This document shows positions 17,187-28,200 of a stretch of DNA of 64,000 nt, one piece after another. Position 1 is the first letter of the stretch, and each line of letters starts with the position of its first letter. The stretch comes from Ornithinibacillus halotolerans (GTDB lineage Bacteria > Bacillota > Bacilli > Bacillales > Amphibacillaceae), in the NCBI RefSeq assembly GCF_014637405.1, contig NZ_BMEY01000018.1:1-64000 (forward strand). Reading direction: 5' to 3'. Made by a program: the position numbers and the translations under genes. The notes under the pieces were generated by a model that was not told the origin of the DNA, ran no database searches, and saw nothing but the letters and a program-made list of their open reading frames with translations.

Positions 17187-17313
17187 TATAATTGTAACCT
17201 ACCTATTTGATACGGAAAAAAATGGGTATTATTTTACCGTTTTAAATTAAACATAAAAACTCATTATGGTGGTATCAATAATAGAAGAGATAAAAGAGAA
17301 AGTAGGTTACAAT
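17187..17313 (+). promoter_or_regulatory. Promoter and leader bounded by a perfect 12-bp inverted repeat
   Basis: TATAAT lies at 17187-17192. ATTGTAACCTAC (17191-17202) overlaps it and is repeated in inverted form as GTAGGTTACAAT (17302-17313), ending exactly at the ATG at 17314. In the mRNA the two copies would hide the weak AGG ribosome binding site; in DNA they could be paired operator sites. Confidence 0.5.
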
Positions 17314-18729
17314 ATGGTTCATCATCATGAGATGCAACCAAGTGAACCCATACGTAAAGGCCCGTTGTTAATTGTATTATTAACGGGTGCTTTTGTAGCA
17401 ATCCTGAACCAGACGTTATTAGTTACAGCATTACCAGTAATTAAAGCTGATTTAGGAATTGGCGATACAACGGTTCAATGGTTACAATCGATATTTTTAT
17501 TAGTAAATGGAATTATGATCCCAATTACTGCCTTCCTAATAGCTCGATTTACAACAAGGGAATTATTTCTATATGCAATGGGGTCATTTACATTAGGTAC
17601 ATTAATCTGTGCAATTGCACCTGAGTTTTATACACTACTTTTTGGACGGGTTCTTCAAGCGGCTGGTGCTGGCGTAATGATGCCACTAATGCAAACAATT
17701 ATGTTTCTCATTTTTCCAATTGAAAAAAGAGGAACTGCTATGGGACTCTTCGGATTAATTATTTCCTTTGCACCTGCAATAGGTCCAACTTTATCAGGTT
17801 ATTTAGTGGAGCATTATCCTTGGAGAAGTTTATTTTATGTTGTCTTTCCGATAGCAGTAATTGATATTATACTAGCTTATGTTGTATTAAAGAATGTCAC
17901 GAAACAAACATTTCCAAAAGTGGACATCTTATCAATTATCTTATCTACTGTAGGATTCGGTGGATTGTTATATGGATTTAGTGTGGCTGGAGCAAAAGGA
18001 TGGTCCAGTGCCGAAGTCATCCTTACGATGTTAATTGGTGCATTAACATTACTATGGTTTATTTTAAGACAGTTAAAATTAAAACAACCTATATTAGAAT
18101 TTCGGATTTTTAAAGACAAAATTTTCACGTTAACAACCGCTCTAGGGATGACAGTATTTCTAGCGATGATAGGTGGAGCAGTTATTCTACCACTACTTAT
18201 GCAAGATATGTTAGGATTTTCACCAGTAGAATCTGGATTGGCATTATTACCAGGGGCTATAATGATGGGACTGATGAACCCAATTACAGGTCGTTTATTT
18301 GATAAGTTTGGTGCCAAATGGTTGTCATTGATTGGATTAATACTGGTAACAGTAACAACTTTTATGTTAACTGTATTAACGCCAAATACAACTTTTATGT
18401 ATATTGCAACCGTACATGCTTTTCGAATGATCGGTGTTGCCATGGTTATGATGCCTGTTACAACTGCAGGCTTAAATCAGCTTTCTAGGGAAATGCTCCC
18501 TCATGGTACGGCTATGAATAATACGTTACGGCAAATTGCTGGTGCAATTGGAACAGCATTACTTGTAACCATTATGACATCTACTGCTCAACCTGAAAGA
18601 GGACTGGATGGAATTATTCATGGAGTAAATATGGCCTTTGCAGTCGCTGGTATTACGGCAGCGATAGGGTTAGTGATTACTTTCTTTATTAAATATAATC
18701 AACCAAACAAAAGGAAAATGAATACGTAA
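17314..18729 (+). CDS. DHA2-family multidrug efflux MFS transporter
   Basis: The 471-residue, roughly 14-segment membrane protein is closely related to the exporter at 1358, sharing GAFVAILNQT, ITAFLIARFTTRELF, FAPAIGPTLSGYLVEHYPWR and TGRLFDKFGAKWLSLIGL. The ATG at 17314 (MVHHHEMQPSEP) lines up with the paralogue; an upstream ATG at 17266 has no ribosome binding site. No regulator gene is adjacent. Its leader carries an unusual inverted repeat that may provide control. Confidence 0.88.
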   Translation: MVHHHEMQPSEPIRKGPLLIVLLTGAFVAILNQTLLVTALPVIKADLGIGDTTVQWLQSIFLLVNGIMIPITAFLIARFTTRELFLYAMGSFTLGTLICAIAPEFYTLLFGRVLQAAGAGVMMPLMQTIMFLIFPIEKRGTAMGLFGLIISFAPAIGPTLSGYLVEHYPWRSLFYVVFPIAVIDIILAYVVLKNVTKQTFPKVDILSIILSTVGFGGLLYGFSVAGAKGWSSAEVILTMLIGALTLLWFILRQLKLKQPILEFRIFKDKIFTLTTALGMTVFLAMIGGAVILPLLMQDMLGFSPVESGLALLPGAIMMGLMNPITGRLFDKFGAKWLSLIGLILVTVTTFMLTVLTPNTTFMYIATVHAFRMIGVAMVMMPVTTAGLNQLSREMLPHGTAMNNTLRQIAGAIGTALLVTIMTSTAQPERGLDGIIHGVNMAFAVAGITAAIGLVITFFIKYNQPNKRKMNT

Positions 18730-18730
18730 A

Positions 18731-18766
18731 AGCGGAGCACTGAAATGGCTATTTCAGTGCTTTTTC
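18731..18766 (+). terminator. Terminator of the second DHA2 exporter gene
   Basis: AGCACTGAAAT and ATTTCAGTGCT pair perfectly and a T-run follows. Confidence 0.85.
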
Positions 18767-18844
18767 TATTTGGTTTGGAATAGTTTACATACCGTCTATC
18801 ATAGGTTAAGTTATAGATATATATAATCTAAAAGGAGAATGCCG

Positions 18845-19441
18845 ATGAGGATATTAGTTGTTGGTGCGAGTGGGACAATTGGGAAAGAAATATGTAACGT
18901 GTTAGCACATCACGACCTGATTCGTGCAGGGAGAAATGGATTAGATGTTTCTGTTGACCATACATCCGTACAGAGTATTAAAGATATGTACAGTAAAGTA
19001 GGAAAAGTAGATGCCGTCATTAGCGCAGCAGGTGGAGCAAATTTTGCTTCCATATCGGAACTTACTCCTGAGATAAATGAACGGGGAATTGAAAGTAAAT
19101 TAAAAGGTCAAATTAATCTAGTATTGCTTGGTTTAGATTATGTAAATGATGGTGGTAGCTTTACGTTAACTACTGGTGTCATGATGGATGATCCAATTCG
19201 TTTTGGTGCCTCTGCAGCAATGGCAAATGGAGGAGTAAGATCCTTTGTAAAAGCAAGTGCCATTGAAATGCCTAGAGGAATTCGCATAAACAGTGTTAGT
19301 CCCAACATTGTCCAAGAATCATGGGACAGATTAGAGCAATACTTTATTGGATTTACACCTGTTCCAGCAAGCCGTGTAGCCCTTGCTTATCGTAAAAGCG
19401 TAGAAGGAGCACAAACCGGCCAAAATTACGAAGTGTATTAA
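18845..19441 (+). CDS. Short-chain dehydrogenase-like protein, atypical active site
   Basis: The 198-residue protein has the Rossmann motif VVGASGTIGKEI at its start and ISAAGGANF in place of NNAG. The expected YxxxK is not present: the region reads GASAAMANGGVRSFVKASA, keeping the lysine but lacking the tyrosine. The start at 18845 fits AAAGGAG 7 bp upstream. It may bind NAD(P) without classical SDR chemistry. It stands alone before the family 2 repeat array. Confidence 0.75.
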   Translation: MRILVVGASGTIGKEICNVLAHHDLIRAGRNGLDVSVDHTSVQSIKDMYSKVGKVDAVISAAGGANFASISELTPEINERGIESKLKGQINLVLLGLDYVNDGGSFTLTTGVMMDDPIRFGASAAMANGGVRSFVKASAIEMPRGIRINSVSPNIVQESWDRLEQYFIGFTPVPASRVALAYRKSVEGAQTGQNYEVY

Positions 19442-19538
19442 TCGTGGTAGATACCGAAGTAGAGAATTCTTTGCTTCGGTTTTATTTTTGGGTTTGGGCG
19501 GAGTTGAGGGAAGTGGGGTGGGGAATCAGTTGATTGGT

Positions 19539-20157
19539 GTATTAGCCCGAATTGTGGTCTAATCATCCAAACAGCGGTTTAATCAGCCAAAAAATGGTTT
19601 AATCGCCCAAACAGCGGTTTAATCAGCCAAAAAATGGTCAAATCGCCCAAACTACAGTGTAATCAGCCAAAAAACGGTCTAATCGCCCAAACTACAGTCT
19701 AATCAGCCAAAAAACAGTCTAATCGCCCAAACTTCGCCTCTAATCACCCAAAAAACTGATCTAATCGTCCAAACTACAGTCTAATCACCCAAAAAACGGT
19801 CTAATCGCCCAAACTAAAGTCTAATCAGCCAAAAAATGGTCTAATCGTCCAGACTGCGGTTTAATCAGCCAAAAAATGGTCTAATCGGCCAGACTTCAGT
19901 GTAATCACCCGAAAAACCGATCTAATCGCCCAAACTTCAGTGTAATCACCCGAAAAACAGTCTAATCGCCCAAACTACAGTCTAATCACCCGAAAAACGA
20001 TCTAATCGCCCAAACTTCAGTCTAATCATCCGAAAAACAGTCTAATCGCCCAAACTTCGCCTCTAATCACCCGAAAAATCGATCTAATCGCCCAAACTAC
20101 AGTGTAATCACCCGAAAAACGATCTAATCGCCCAAACTATAGTCTAATCACCCAATC
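19539..20157. repeat. Array of alternating 20-bp half-units, family 2
   Basis: About 30 half-units alternate between TCTAATCGCCCAAACTACAG and TCTAATCAGCCAAAAAACGG, with drift; in the second half the latter becomes TAATCACCCGAAAAAC. The fixed core is TAATC-N2-CC-N-AAA and the tail varies among a few versions. Occasional 1-2 bp insertions break the phase. Read on the minus strand the core is TTTGGCTGATTA or TTTGGGCGATTA, matching family 4 on the plus strand at 39752. It fills nearly the whole gap between the SDR and nitroreductase genes. Confidence 0.9.
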
Positions 20158-20224
20158 CCTCATCCCACCCCACAAAAAAACATCCCAACTATGATAAACT
20201 AAAATTAAAAAAGGTGGAGATAAA

Positions 20225-20761
20225 ATGAATGTTTTTGAAGCGATTCAAAATCGTCGTGAGATTACGAAATTTGAAGACCGAAAAATACAAGAAAATATTC
20301 TTGAGCAAGTCGTAGATGCAGGTCTATTTGCTCCAACAGGAAATAATCTACCATCGAAGAATTTGATTGTCGTGCAAAATCGAGACATGTTAGATCAATT
20401 AGCAGAAACTACTCCGTATATGAAATGGTTAAAAGAAGCGACTGCAGGAATCGTTGTTACAGGAAAGCCTAATGTGAGTAAATATTGGTTACAAGATGCA
20501 TCATTTGCTTGTGCGTTTATATGGCTGGAAGCTGTTGAAGTAGGGTTAGGTTCCGCTTTTGGTGCGGTGTATCATTCCGAAGACCAGAAGGAAACGGAGA
20601 AGAGGGAAGGGTATGTAAGGGATTTATTGAATATTCCTGATGAACAGCGAATTGTTGCGGTATTAGGGCTTGGATACCCATCAATGACACCAGATCCGAA
20701 GAAACATGTACCGAGAGAAGAAGTTGTATTTTATGAAAAATTTGGCGAAAGCTCGAAATAG
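20225..20761 (+). CDS. Nitroreductase-family FMN oxidoreductase
   Basis: The 178-residue protein begins with the typical nitroreductase opening VFEAIQNRREITKFEDRKIQ and contains GLFAPTGNNLPSKNLIVV (FMN phosphate contact) and a C-terminal IVAVLGLGYP. These flavoenzymes reduce nitro-aromatics, quinones or enones with NAD(P)H. The natural substrate is unknown. GGTGGAG precedes the ATG. A HAD phosphatase gene follows after 9 bp. Confidence 0.88.
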   Translation: MNVFEAIQNRREITKFEDRKIQENILEQVVDAGLFAPTGNNLPSKNLIVVQNRDMLDQLAETTPYMKWLKEATAGIVVTGKPNVSKYWLQDASFACAFIWLEAVEVGLGSAFGAVYHSEDQKETEKREGYVRDLLNIPDEQRIVAVLGLGYPSMTPDPKKHVPREEVVFYEKFGESSK

Positions 20762-20770
20762 GTGAAACGA

Positions 20771-21559
20771 ATGCTAAAGGCTATCATTTTTGATTTAGAT
20801 GATACATTATTAAATGATAAAAAAAGTATTAACAAAGCTTTTGAAGCAACCTGTCAATTAGCAACAGAAAAATACGGGACTAATCCAAAACAGCTTGAGG
20901 AGCATGTTCGCTACTATGCTCGTGAGTTATATAAATCGTATTCCACTTATGAATTTACCCAGAAAATTGGTATCAATCCATTCGAAGGGTTATGGGGAAC
21001 ATTTGAAGATGAAGGGGAAGAATTTAAAGGACTACATAAAATTATCTCAGAATATCAACATGCAGCATGGAGAAAGGGATTAGAAGAATTAGATGTTATA
21101 GATGAACAATTTGCAAATGAATTAGCGGAAGCTTTTCCAACATATCGAAAACAATTTCCGTTTGTATACAAAGATACCTTTGCCATTTTAGAGAAGTTAA
21201 AGAATAAGTTTCAATTAGTCATGTTAACGAATGGAGCTCCTTCCCTTCAAAACACAAAACTAAATCTAATCCCAAAGTTAAAAACCTATTTTCACACCAT
21301 CGTTATTTCTGGAGAATTCGGCGTTGGAAAACCCGATCCATCTATTTTTCAACATGTGTTAAGACTTACGAACTTAACTAAAGATGAAGCAATCATGGTT
21401 GGAGATAATTTACACACGGACATTTTAGGTTCTAATCGTATTGGAATGAAAAATGTGTGGATTAACCATCATAGTAAACCAACACAAGACATACTACCAA
21501 CCTATGAAATTACTCATCTAATGGAATTACTTCCTATTCTAAAAGAAAAGGAAAACTAG
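20771..21559 (+). CDS. HAD-family phosphatase (YjjG-like)
   Basis: The 262-residue enzyme shows all HAD motifs: FDLDDTLL (I), VMLTNGAP (II), a lysine in FGVGKPDPSIFQ (III) and MVGDNLHTDILGS (IV). The cap insertion of about 100 residues between motifs I and II and the overall pattern resemble YjjG-type nucleotidases. The ATG at 20771 is chosen because AGGTG lies 6 bp upstream; an in-frame GTG at 20762 is inside that site. It is likely co-transcribed with the nitroreductase gene. Confidence 0.85.
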   Translation: MLKAIIFDLDDTLLNDKKSINKAFEATCQLATEKYGTNPKQLEEHVRYYARELYKSYSTYEFTQKIGINPFEGLWGTFEDEGEEFKGLHKIISEYQHAAWRKGLEELDVIDEQFANELAEAFPTYRKQFPFVYKDTFAILEKLKNKFQLVMLTNGAPSLQNTKLNLIPKLKTYFHTIVISGEFGVGKPDPSIFQHVLRLTNLTKDEAIMVGDNLHTDILGSNRIGMKNVWINHHSKPTQDILPTYEITHLMELLPILKEKEN

Positions 21560-21590
21560 CATCCAATTGAAAAGGATGCTAGTTTTTTAT
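21552..21590. terminator. Bidirectional terminator
   Basis: AAAACTAGCATCC and GGATGCTAGTTTT form the stem, with T6 on the plus side. Confidence 0.85.
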
Positions 21591-22180
21591 TACCCAAACT
21601 TTTTCAATCCTCTAAATACGGCCCAACCTATTACAATAATAAGCCCGCTAATAATAAATAGATCCAACGGCAATTCTTTTACACTTCCCAGTTTCCGAAC
21701 GACTCCATGCCAAAATGGTTCTGGAATATGCTCGAGACGGTTTTCTTCATAATGAATATGATGGACAGAATATCCACCTAACACGGGTTCTAATCCATGC
21801 TCGGAATCATCTAACCAAACTTCTACCACATCGTTCACGACAATATCCATTCTTTTTCCACCAACATACTCCGCACTATTCCAACTCGGGATATAATGAT
21901 AAACAATTTCTACAACGGAGTTTAGTTCAGACTGAGATTTAATAATTTCATCCAATTGAATCTTCATTTTTCGTAATTGTTCTGGATGCTTATCATCGGT
22001 CGTAACATCTTCTATTAATTCATCTGAAATTATTTTTCCACGAATATGGTATGGTGCTTCTTCGTGGCGTTCTTGTATGATAGCTGGATCGATGGCTGCA
22101 AATATAGTTAGTGGGCTTAAAATGCTAATGATTACTAAAACTAATACAATGATACTGCCACTAAATAAAGATTTATTCAT
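21590..22180 (-). CDS. Secreted, C-terminally membrane-anchored protein, unknown
   Basis: The 196-residue product has a signal peptide (about residues 1-29, ending LTIFAA), an extracellular domain and a C-terminal membrane helix LDLFIISGLIIVIGWAVF followed by RGLKKFG, so it would be anchored by its tail. No family is recognised. It is on the same strand as serA, starting 15 bp past the serA stop, and may be the last gene of that operon. Confidence 0.65.
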   Translation of the reverse strand: MNKSLFSGSIIVLVLVIISILSPLTIFAAIDPAIIQERHEEAPYHIRGKIISDELIEDVTTDDKHPEQLRKMKIQLDEIIKSQSELNSVVEIVYHYIPSWNSAEYVGGKRMDIVVNDVVEVWLDDSEHGLEPVLGGYSVHHIHYEENRLEHIPEPFWHGVVRKLGSVKELPLDLFIISGLIIVIGWAVFRGLKKFG

Positions 22181-22195
22181 ACCGAACTTCCTTCT

Positions 22196-23782
22196 TTACA
22201 AGTCTATTGTTTTCACATCATGGATATCGTTTAAAGCTAGGAGTTCAATTAAAACTTTTCCCTCTATATGTTTGTCGACGGTTAACATCATAATTGCTTC
22301 ACCGCCAATGTCAGCACGATCTACTTGCATCGTTGCTATATTTACATCGTGCTTGGCTAGAATACTTCCCATTCGTCCTATTACGCCAGGTTGGTCCGTA
22401 TGCTGTATGACAATGATATGTCCTTTCGGTGTGACATCGACTCGGTAATGGTCGACTTTAACAATCCGGGGACCGAGGCCATCTAGCAGTGTCCCAGCAA
22501 CGCTTTTCACTCCTGATTTCGTGCTTGTTTGTACAGAGATTAAATTAGAGAATCCTTGTTTTGTATAGGATTTGTTCTCTTGAATTCGAATTCCTCTCTT
22601 ATCTGCGAGAAGGAGTGCGTTTACTTCATTGACATGGGTGCCAAGATGTCTTTTTAATATCCCTTTTGTAATTCTTCGAGTAAGAGGAGATAATTCATGT
22701 TCAATGACATCACCATGATAGGAAATCACAATTTCTTCGATAACATCATCTGTTAAGTAAATCAAAAATTCCCCGAGTTTCTCTGCAAGGTAAAAAAATG
22801 GTTCTACTTTGCGAAGGATTTCATTATTTAGGGAAGGCATGTTCACTGGGTTTCTGACCGACTCTCCATTAATGAAATGAAGAATGTCATGACTAACATC
22901 AATAGCCACATTTTCTTGCGCCTCCACCGTACTTGCTCCTATATGCGGAGTTAGAATAACTTCAGGTAAATCTAATAATCTATGATGGTAAAATGGTTCT
23001 TCCTCCATAACATCTAACGCAGCTCCAGCAACTTTCTTTGATAGAATAGCTTCATATAATGCATCTTCATCAATGATTCCACCGCGTGCACAATTAATTA
23101 ACTGTACGCCAGTTTTCATTTTTTCAAAAGCGTCATGATTGAGAAGATGTTTTGTTTCCTTAACTAGAGGAGTGTGAACGGTAATAAAATCAGCTTTACG
23201 AAGTACATCATCCAGATTTCCGTATTCGATGCCCATTTTTTCTGCCTGCTCTTTTGTAAGAAAAGGATCATAAGCAACGACATGCATTCGCTGACCCTTA
23301 GCTCGATAAGCTACTTCAGCACCAATTCGTCCAAGCCCAATAATTCCTAGTGTTTTATTTTTGATTTCTACTCCAACATATTTTTTGCGATCCCATTGTT
23401 TTTCTTTCAATGCCAAATAAGCTTGTGGGATTTTTCGAGATAATGCCATCAGCATAGCCATCGTATGTTCTGCAGCAGAGTTCGTATTGGCGTTCGGTGC
23501 ATTTACGACAATTATGCCTTTCTCTGTTGCAGCCTCAACATCAATATTATCCACACCAACTCCTGCTCGACCGATTATTTTTAGATTTGGAGCGCATTCT
23601 ATCACTTCACGGGTTACTTGGGTTTGGCTCCGAACAATAAGCGCATCAAAATCAATAATGTTCTGCTTTAATTCCTCCGTATTCCAATTGGTCTGTATAA
23701 CAATATGCACTTCTTTTGATTGCCTAAGGGGACTAATTCCTTCCTCACTAATCGGATCTGTAATTAACACTTTAAAGGTCAT
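22196..23782 (-). CDS. serA: D-3-phosphoglycerate dehydrogenase
   Basis: SerA oxidises 3-phosphoglycerate to 3-phosphohydroxypyruvate, the first step of serine synthesis. The 528-residue long form is complete: substrate domain, NAD-binding [20 protein letters not shown], catalytic region [13 protein letters not shown] and [17 protein letters not shown], an intervening domain, and a C-terminal ACT domain ([20 protein letters not shown]) that usually gives feedback control by serine. AGGAGGG precedes the ATG. It follows the aminotransferase gene by 3 bp. Confidence 0.95.
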   Translation of the reverse strand: MTFKVLITDPISEEGISPLRQSKEVHIVIQTNWNTEELKQNIIDFDALIVRSQTQVTREVIECAPNLKIIGRAGVGVDNIDVEAATEKGIIVVNAPNANTNSAAEHTMAMLMALSRKIPQAYLALKEKQWDRKKYVGVEIKNKTLGIIGLGRIGAEVAYRAKGQRMHVVAYDPFLTKEQAEKMGIEYGNLDDVLRKADFITVHTPLVKETKHLLNHDAFEKMKTGVQLINCARGGIIDEDALYEAILSKKVAGAALDVMEEEPFYHHRLLDLPEVILTPHIGASTVEAQENVAIDVSHDILHFINGESVRNPVNMPSLNNEILRKVEPFFYLAEKLGEFLIYLTDDVIEEIVISYHGDVIEHELSPLTRRITKGILKRHLGTHVNEVNALLLADKRGIRIQENKSYTKQGFSNLISVQTSTKSGVKSVAGTLLDGLGPRIVKVDHYRVDVTPKGHIIVIQHTDQPGVIGRMGSILAKHDVNIATMQVDRADIGGEAIMMLTVDKHIEGKVLIELLALNDIHDVKTIDL

Positions 23783-23785
23783 TGT

Positions 23786-24937
23786 TTATCCCTCCTTTAT
23801 GTACAATTCTTGTGCAGCGCGTACACCATCACCTAATGGAATGTTTTTGCCAATTCTTTGGATTCCAATCTCGATACAACTAATGGTTTGTAACACATCT
23901 TGCGGAGTACAGTATCCCAAATGACCGATCCGAAATATTTTCCCTTTTAAGTGGTTCTGCCCACCTGCTAGTATAAGTCCAAATTCTTCTTTTACTATGT
24001 TGCGAAACTGATCTGGATTGAAATCTCTAGGTTGTATCGCTGTTACAGTAGGAGAAGCATCGGTATCATTGGTTAGCAGTGGTATTCCTAGCGCTTTAAA
24101 TGCTGCTCTTGTCATTTTTTTCATCATTTGATGTCGGTTATAAACATTTTCTAGACCTTCTAATTTTAGTAAGTTTAAGGACTGTTCTAATCCGAATAGT
24201 AAGGATAGTGCTGGTGTGAATGGTGTGGAATCTTCGATGAGGTTAGTTCGGTATCTTCTTAAGTCTAAGTAAAAGCGGGAATGATGGTTCTTTTCAATAC
24301 GATTCCAGGCTTTTTGGCTGACAGCGATGAAGGTGAGTCCAGGCGGTAGCATAAGTGCCTTTTGGGATCCTGTAACACAGATATCAATTCCCCAATCATC
24401 CATCATCATTGGCGTGGCACCGATAGCAGACACACCATCAACAATGATTAATGCGTCAGAAACTTCTCTTACAACAGATGCTAGCTCTCGCACGGGATTT
24501 AATACACCAGTCGATGTTTCACAATACGTTGCAAAAACGGCTTTTATTGAAGGATGCTTTTTCAAGTAACTTTTGATTTCTTCTGGGAGGAAAGCCTTCC
24601 CCCAATCATACTCATAACGATGGACATTCATGTTGTAGCTCTCACAGATTTTTGCAAAGCGCTCACCGAATGAACCCGTTACGATGACAAGCACTTCATC
24701 TCCAGGACTTATTGTATTGACAACTGCGGCTTCCAATCCCGCAGTTCCACTACCAGCCACAATCATCACATCTTCTTTTGTACCAAATATATGTCGTAGA
24801 CTAGGTTTAATTCGTTTTAGTAATGCTTTTGTAGTATGGTCTCGATGGCCAATCATTGGCTTCATCATCGCTTGTTGTACACTTGGTGGAATTGGAGTTG
24901 GACCTGGGATACGTAATAATTGATATTCATCCTTCAT
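23786..24937 (-). CDS. Class V aminotransferase (serine-glyoxylate/alanine-glyoxylate type)
   Basis: The 383-residue PLP enzyme opens [20 protein letters not shown], carries [14 protein letters not shown], the aspartate of [14 protein letters not shown] and the PLP lysine in [13 protein letters not shown]. Its tight coupling to serA suggests that it transaminates 3-phosphohydroxypyruvate (in place of SerC) or acts on a serine/glyoxylate pair. Overall sequence fits the AGT/PucG branch rather than classical SerC. AAAGGAG lies upstream. Confidence 0.85.
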   Translation of the reverse strand: MKDEYQLLRIPGPTPIPPSVQQAMMKPMIGHRDHTTKALLKRIKPSLRHIFGTKEDVMIVAGSGTAGLEAAVVNTISPGDEVLVIVTGSFGERFAKICESYNMNVHRYEYDWGKAFLPEEIKSYLKKHPSIKAVFATYCETSTGVLNPVRELASVVREVSDALIIVDGVSAIGATPMMMDDWGIDICVTGSQKALMLPPGLTFIAVSQKAWNRIEKNHHSRFYLDLRRYRTNLIEDSTPFTPALSLLFGLEQSLNLLKLEGLENVYNRHQMMKKMTRAAFKALGIPLLTNDTDASPTVTAIQPRDFNPDQFRNIVKEEFGLILAGGQNHLKGKIFRIGHLGYCTPQDVLQTISCIEIGIQRIGKNIPLGDGVRAAQELYIKEG

Positions 24938-24960
24938 GATAGGACTCCTTTCTTATATAG

Positions 24961-24990
24961 CAAAAAAACATCAGGTATCACCTAATGCTT
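24961..24990 (-). terminator. Terminator of the small membrane protein gene
   Basis: On the minus strand CATTAGGT and ACCTGATG pair and T7 follows, between the small gene and the aminotransferase gene. Confidence 0.75.
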
Positions 24991-25152
24991 TCGTCTTAAT
25001 CTTCTTTGTTTTCTTGTATTTTCTGTTTCTACTGGTGTATTATCAAGTTGTTCTTTTGGTTGTTTATTAAAGGCTAAACGATTAAATAGATAATACAAGC
25101 CTTCTTCTAATATAATTAATAAAACTATTCCAAAAATAATCCAATATAACAT
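24982..25152 (-). CDS. Small membrane protein, 56 residues
   Basis: The short gene begins MLYWIIFGIVLLIILEEGLY and ends with a very basic tail RKQRRLRRKH. AGGAGG is correctly spaced before the ATG at 25152, and the terminator at 24961 overlaps its stop. One membrane helix with a positive cytoplasmic tail is predicted. The excellent ribosome binding site and adjoining terminator support a real gene. Function is unknown. Confidence 0.65.
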   Translation of the reverse strand: MLYWIIFGIVLLIILEEGLYYLFNRLAFNKQPKEQLDNTPVETENTRKQRRLRRKH

Positions 25153-25281
25153 TGGAGCTTCCTCCTGTATAATAATATGTAAGAATTCGATTATCTTTCA
25201 TTTTACCAAAGTTCTTACAATAATATTAGACTTTTTTTAAAATTATGTGGGGCAAATCCCTAAATAGAAAGGTGGGTGTGT

Positions 25282-28200
25282 ATGACACAGTTAAGTCCAG
25301 AAGAAAAAAGGGAGATTGTACGTGAGGAATTACATCAGCTAGTTAAAGCTCGATATATATCATTAAATGTTGCTGCAAAGATAGTAAATGCTCATACGAA
25401 GTATTACAAAAATCTCCCTAACGTTACTCAAATTAAACAAAGTATAGAAAAAACAACGAAACCAGCTGTAGAACCACAAGTTAAAATCACTCCTCAGAAT
25501 CCTACAGAAAAAGAGATAGAAAAAACAAGCAGTATTCAACAACCTACAATACCAGTCACCAAACAGAAGAAAAAGTTAACAGATAAACAAATAAGAGACA
25601 GAAATATTACGTGGGGATTAAGCCTCGGTGTAATTTTATTACTTTTGGGTGGATTAGTGTACGCTACAAGTACATGGGATACTCTTGGAAATTGGTCCAA
25701 AACGGGCTTGATTGCTACTGTTTCATTCTTATTTTTTGGATTAGCATGGTTTACTGGTCGGGTGTTACATATTCAAAAAACAGCTTTTTCCTTCTTAATA
25801 TTAGCTAGTCTATTTTTACCTATTGTCATAGTTTCAGCAGGCTATTTTGGACTATTTGGAAATTATTTATCCTTTTCGGGAGAAGGAAAGTATTTATTTG
25901 GTGCGATTGGTACAGGTATTTTATTACCAATCTATGTTTATTTTGCCATGAAACTTGGCTCGCGTTTATACGTTTGGTTTTCTTATCTTTCACTTAGTGT
26001 ATTAATTGGGTTACTTATTGCAACATTATATCTTCCAGTAGATGGGTTTTATTTAGGTGTTATGTTGTACAATGCCTCTTTAATCTTTGCTTATCGTTTG
26101 CTAAGAGGAAATAAGAAATTACAGCAATTTATAAAAGAGTTTATACCATTTATCCAAGCGAATCTTATTTTATCAACCTTATTAATGCTTGTATTTTATG
26201 AAAGTGAATTAATGTATAGTTTTAACTTACTATTAACTGCTTTAATCTATTTCTCAATGATCTTTGTCTCTAGGCATAAGTCTTACCATTTTGTATTTAC
26301 TGCAATGTTAATTTATGGTGCACATCAATTCGTAGAGAACTCAATTTTAGTAGGAGTAAGCGAGATAGCATATGCTGTTTTAGGGATTGTTTTCCTAATT
26401 ATTCCGTTGTTAGTAAAGAACGCGAAACACATGCAAAAAGTGTTTCAAATTACGAGTGCAATCGTTTCTTCTTTAGCCTTTTTGTATATTAGTTTTGAAG
26501 GGTTAATGATACGAGTAGGGGAAGGTTCGATTGTATTAGTCATCGCTTATGTTATTATTGCAATGAATTTTAGTTACCTTGTATCTGTCGTGAAAAATAA
26601 ACTTTTCACTTATTTAAGTCCTTTCTTTCTAATCAGTGCCTTGTACCAATTAGCACTCTTAGGAAAAGAATGGTTTCATGTTGAATCAACAATTCTACCT
26701 TTTTATATACTAGTCATCTTTTTCTATATTACTGGCGGCTGTCTCGTTGCCCATTCGTTTTGGAAGCCTATAAAGAATAGTACTCGTGATATAAGTGGAA
26801 TTGCATTATTACTTACATTATTAATGAGTACAATCGATACATCTTTATTCCAACAGGGAATTATGCTTATTCTTTTATCTGGAATAGCAATAGTCATGGA
26901 TCGTTATGAAACTAGGGATAGTTTTAAACAATTTGCTCCATGGATACATGCATTATCGTTAGGAACAGCGGTAGCAGTCATAGCTAGATTTATAGAACTC
27001 CAGTCACCGTCACTTTATATGGAACCTATTTATGCTGAACATATTGTACTTGGAAGTATTGTTGTTTTAGGGATTAGTTTTATTTGGAGAATGGCAGGTC
27101 AAGAAAGATTCTCAAATAGTAGTTTTTATATTGCGCAAGCTTTCTATGCGTTTGGAATTCTACTTAGCTTAGGGTTTGTAGCAGATGCATTAATTAGAAC
27201 AATAATTACTGTCGGAGGAATCGGTATGGCTTATTTCATGTACAAGAGAACGAAATGGCCTGCCATACCATACGTCGTTAGTAGTATGTCACTAATTGCA
27301 TACTCGAGCATACTAGTATTAATCCATGAGGGGACTGTCCTCCATTTATTCAAACTCTATGAATTTATCATTGGTGCGATACTTCTTCTAGTTATAGGGA
27401 TTTTACTTAGGAAAAAAGACAGCAAGCTATCAAAAGCCTTTTATTGGATTGGGCAACTATATATTCCTTTTGCTTTACTACTAAGCTTGCTTTCAAATGG
27501 AGAAGATGCACTCTGGACATTTTTAATTACTACCATTATTTATATGTTAACGGTGAAACTAGTAACAATTGAATGGAAAATAAAAACATTCTTCTATAGT
27601 GGAATTACTGTGTTGTGGATATTCTTTCAACTATTGTTTGCAAAATTAAGTTGGAACAATGAGTTTTCTTACACATATTTAATTGTAAGTATACTGTTAT
27701 TGTTGGGTTGGTTTGTTACGACAGACGTATGGAAAAAACGAATAGCTTATTACTTTGTACCATTCTCCATCCTAGGCTTATGGAGTTTTACAATGAATTA
27801 CCCATTTGACTTAATGTTATTTAGTGTAACACTCGCGTATGGCATACTGGTTCTATTTATGCTACATCGTAGTAAATGGGATGTATTTTCTATTATTCCA
27901 TTAATCTTGCTATATACAGGTGTAGGGAATATAAATGTTACTATATTTGCCGATGGTCCATATCTATATGCTTTATTTGGGGTAGTTGTAGTCCTTGCCG
28001 GTCAATTTCTTTATCGAACATTCTATGAATCTAAATCTAAGTACGTACAGATTGACTGGTACTCTTTTATAGGCTTGATTGTTTTCCTTAATTTATATCA
28101 ATATAGCTTTGGAAGTTTATTTGCTAAAATTCTTCCAGGTATTTTAATAGTTACGACGTTAATTATGAATAGAAGTCGTATAAATGGTGTTCCTTCTAAA

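Noticed and set aside
17877-18443. 188-codon minus-strand ORF inside the DHA2 exporter
   Set aside because: It is a shadow of the membrane protein frame, with low-complexity Ile/Asn/Pro content and no ribosome binding site.
19539-20157. CRISPR array
   Set aside because: The core is only about 12 nt, the period is 20 bp, the variable parts recur in a few versions instead of being unique, and there are no cas genes in the window.
24327-24923. Plus-strand ORFs opposite the aminotransferase gene
   Set aside because: They are frame shadows of a well-supported PLP enzyme and have no start signals.
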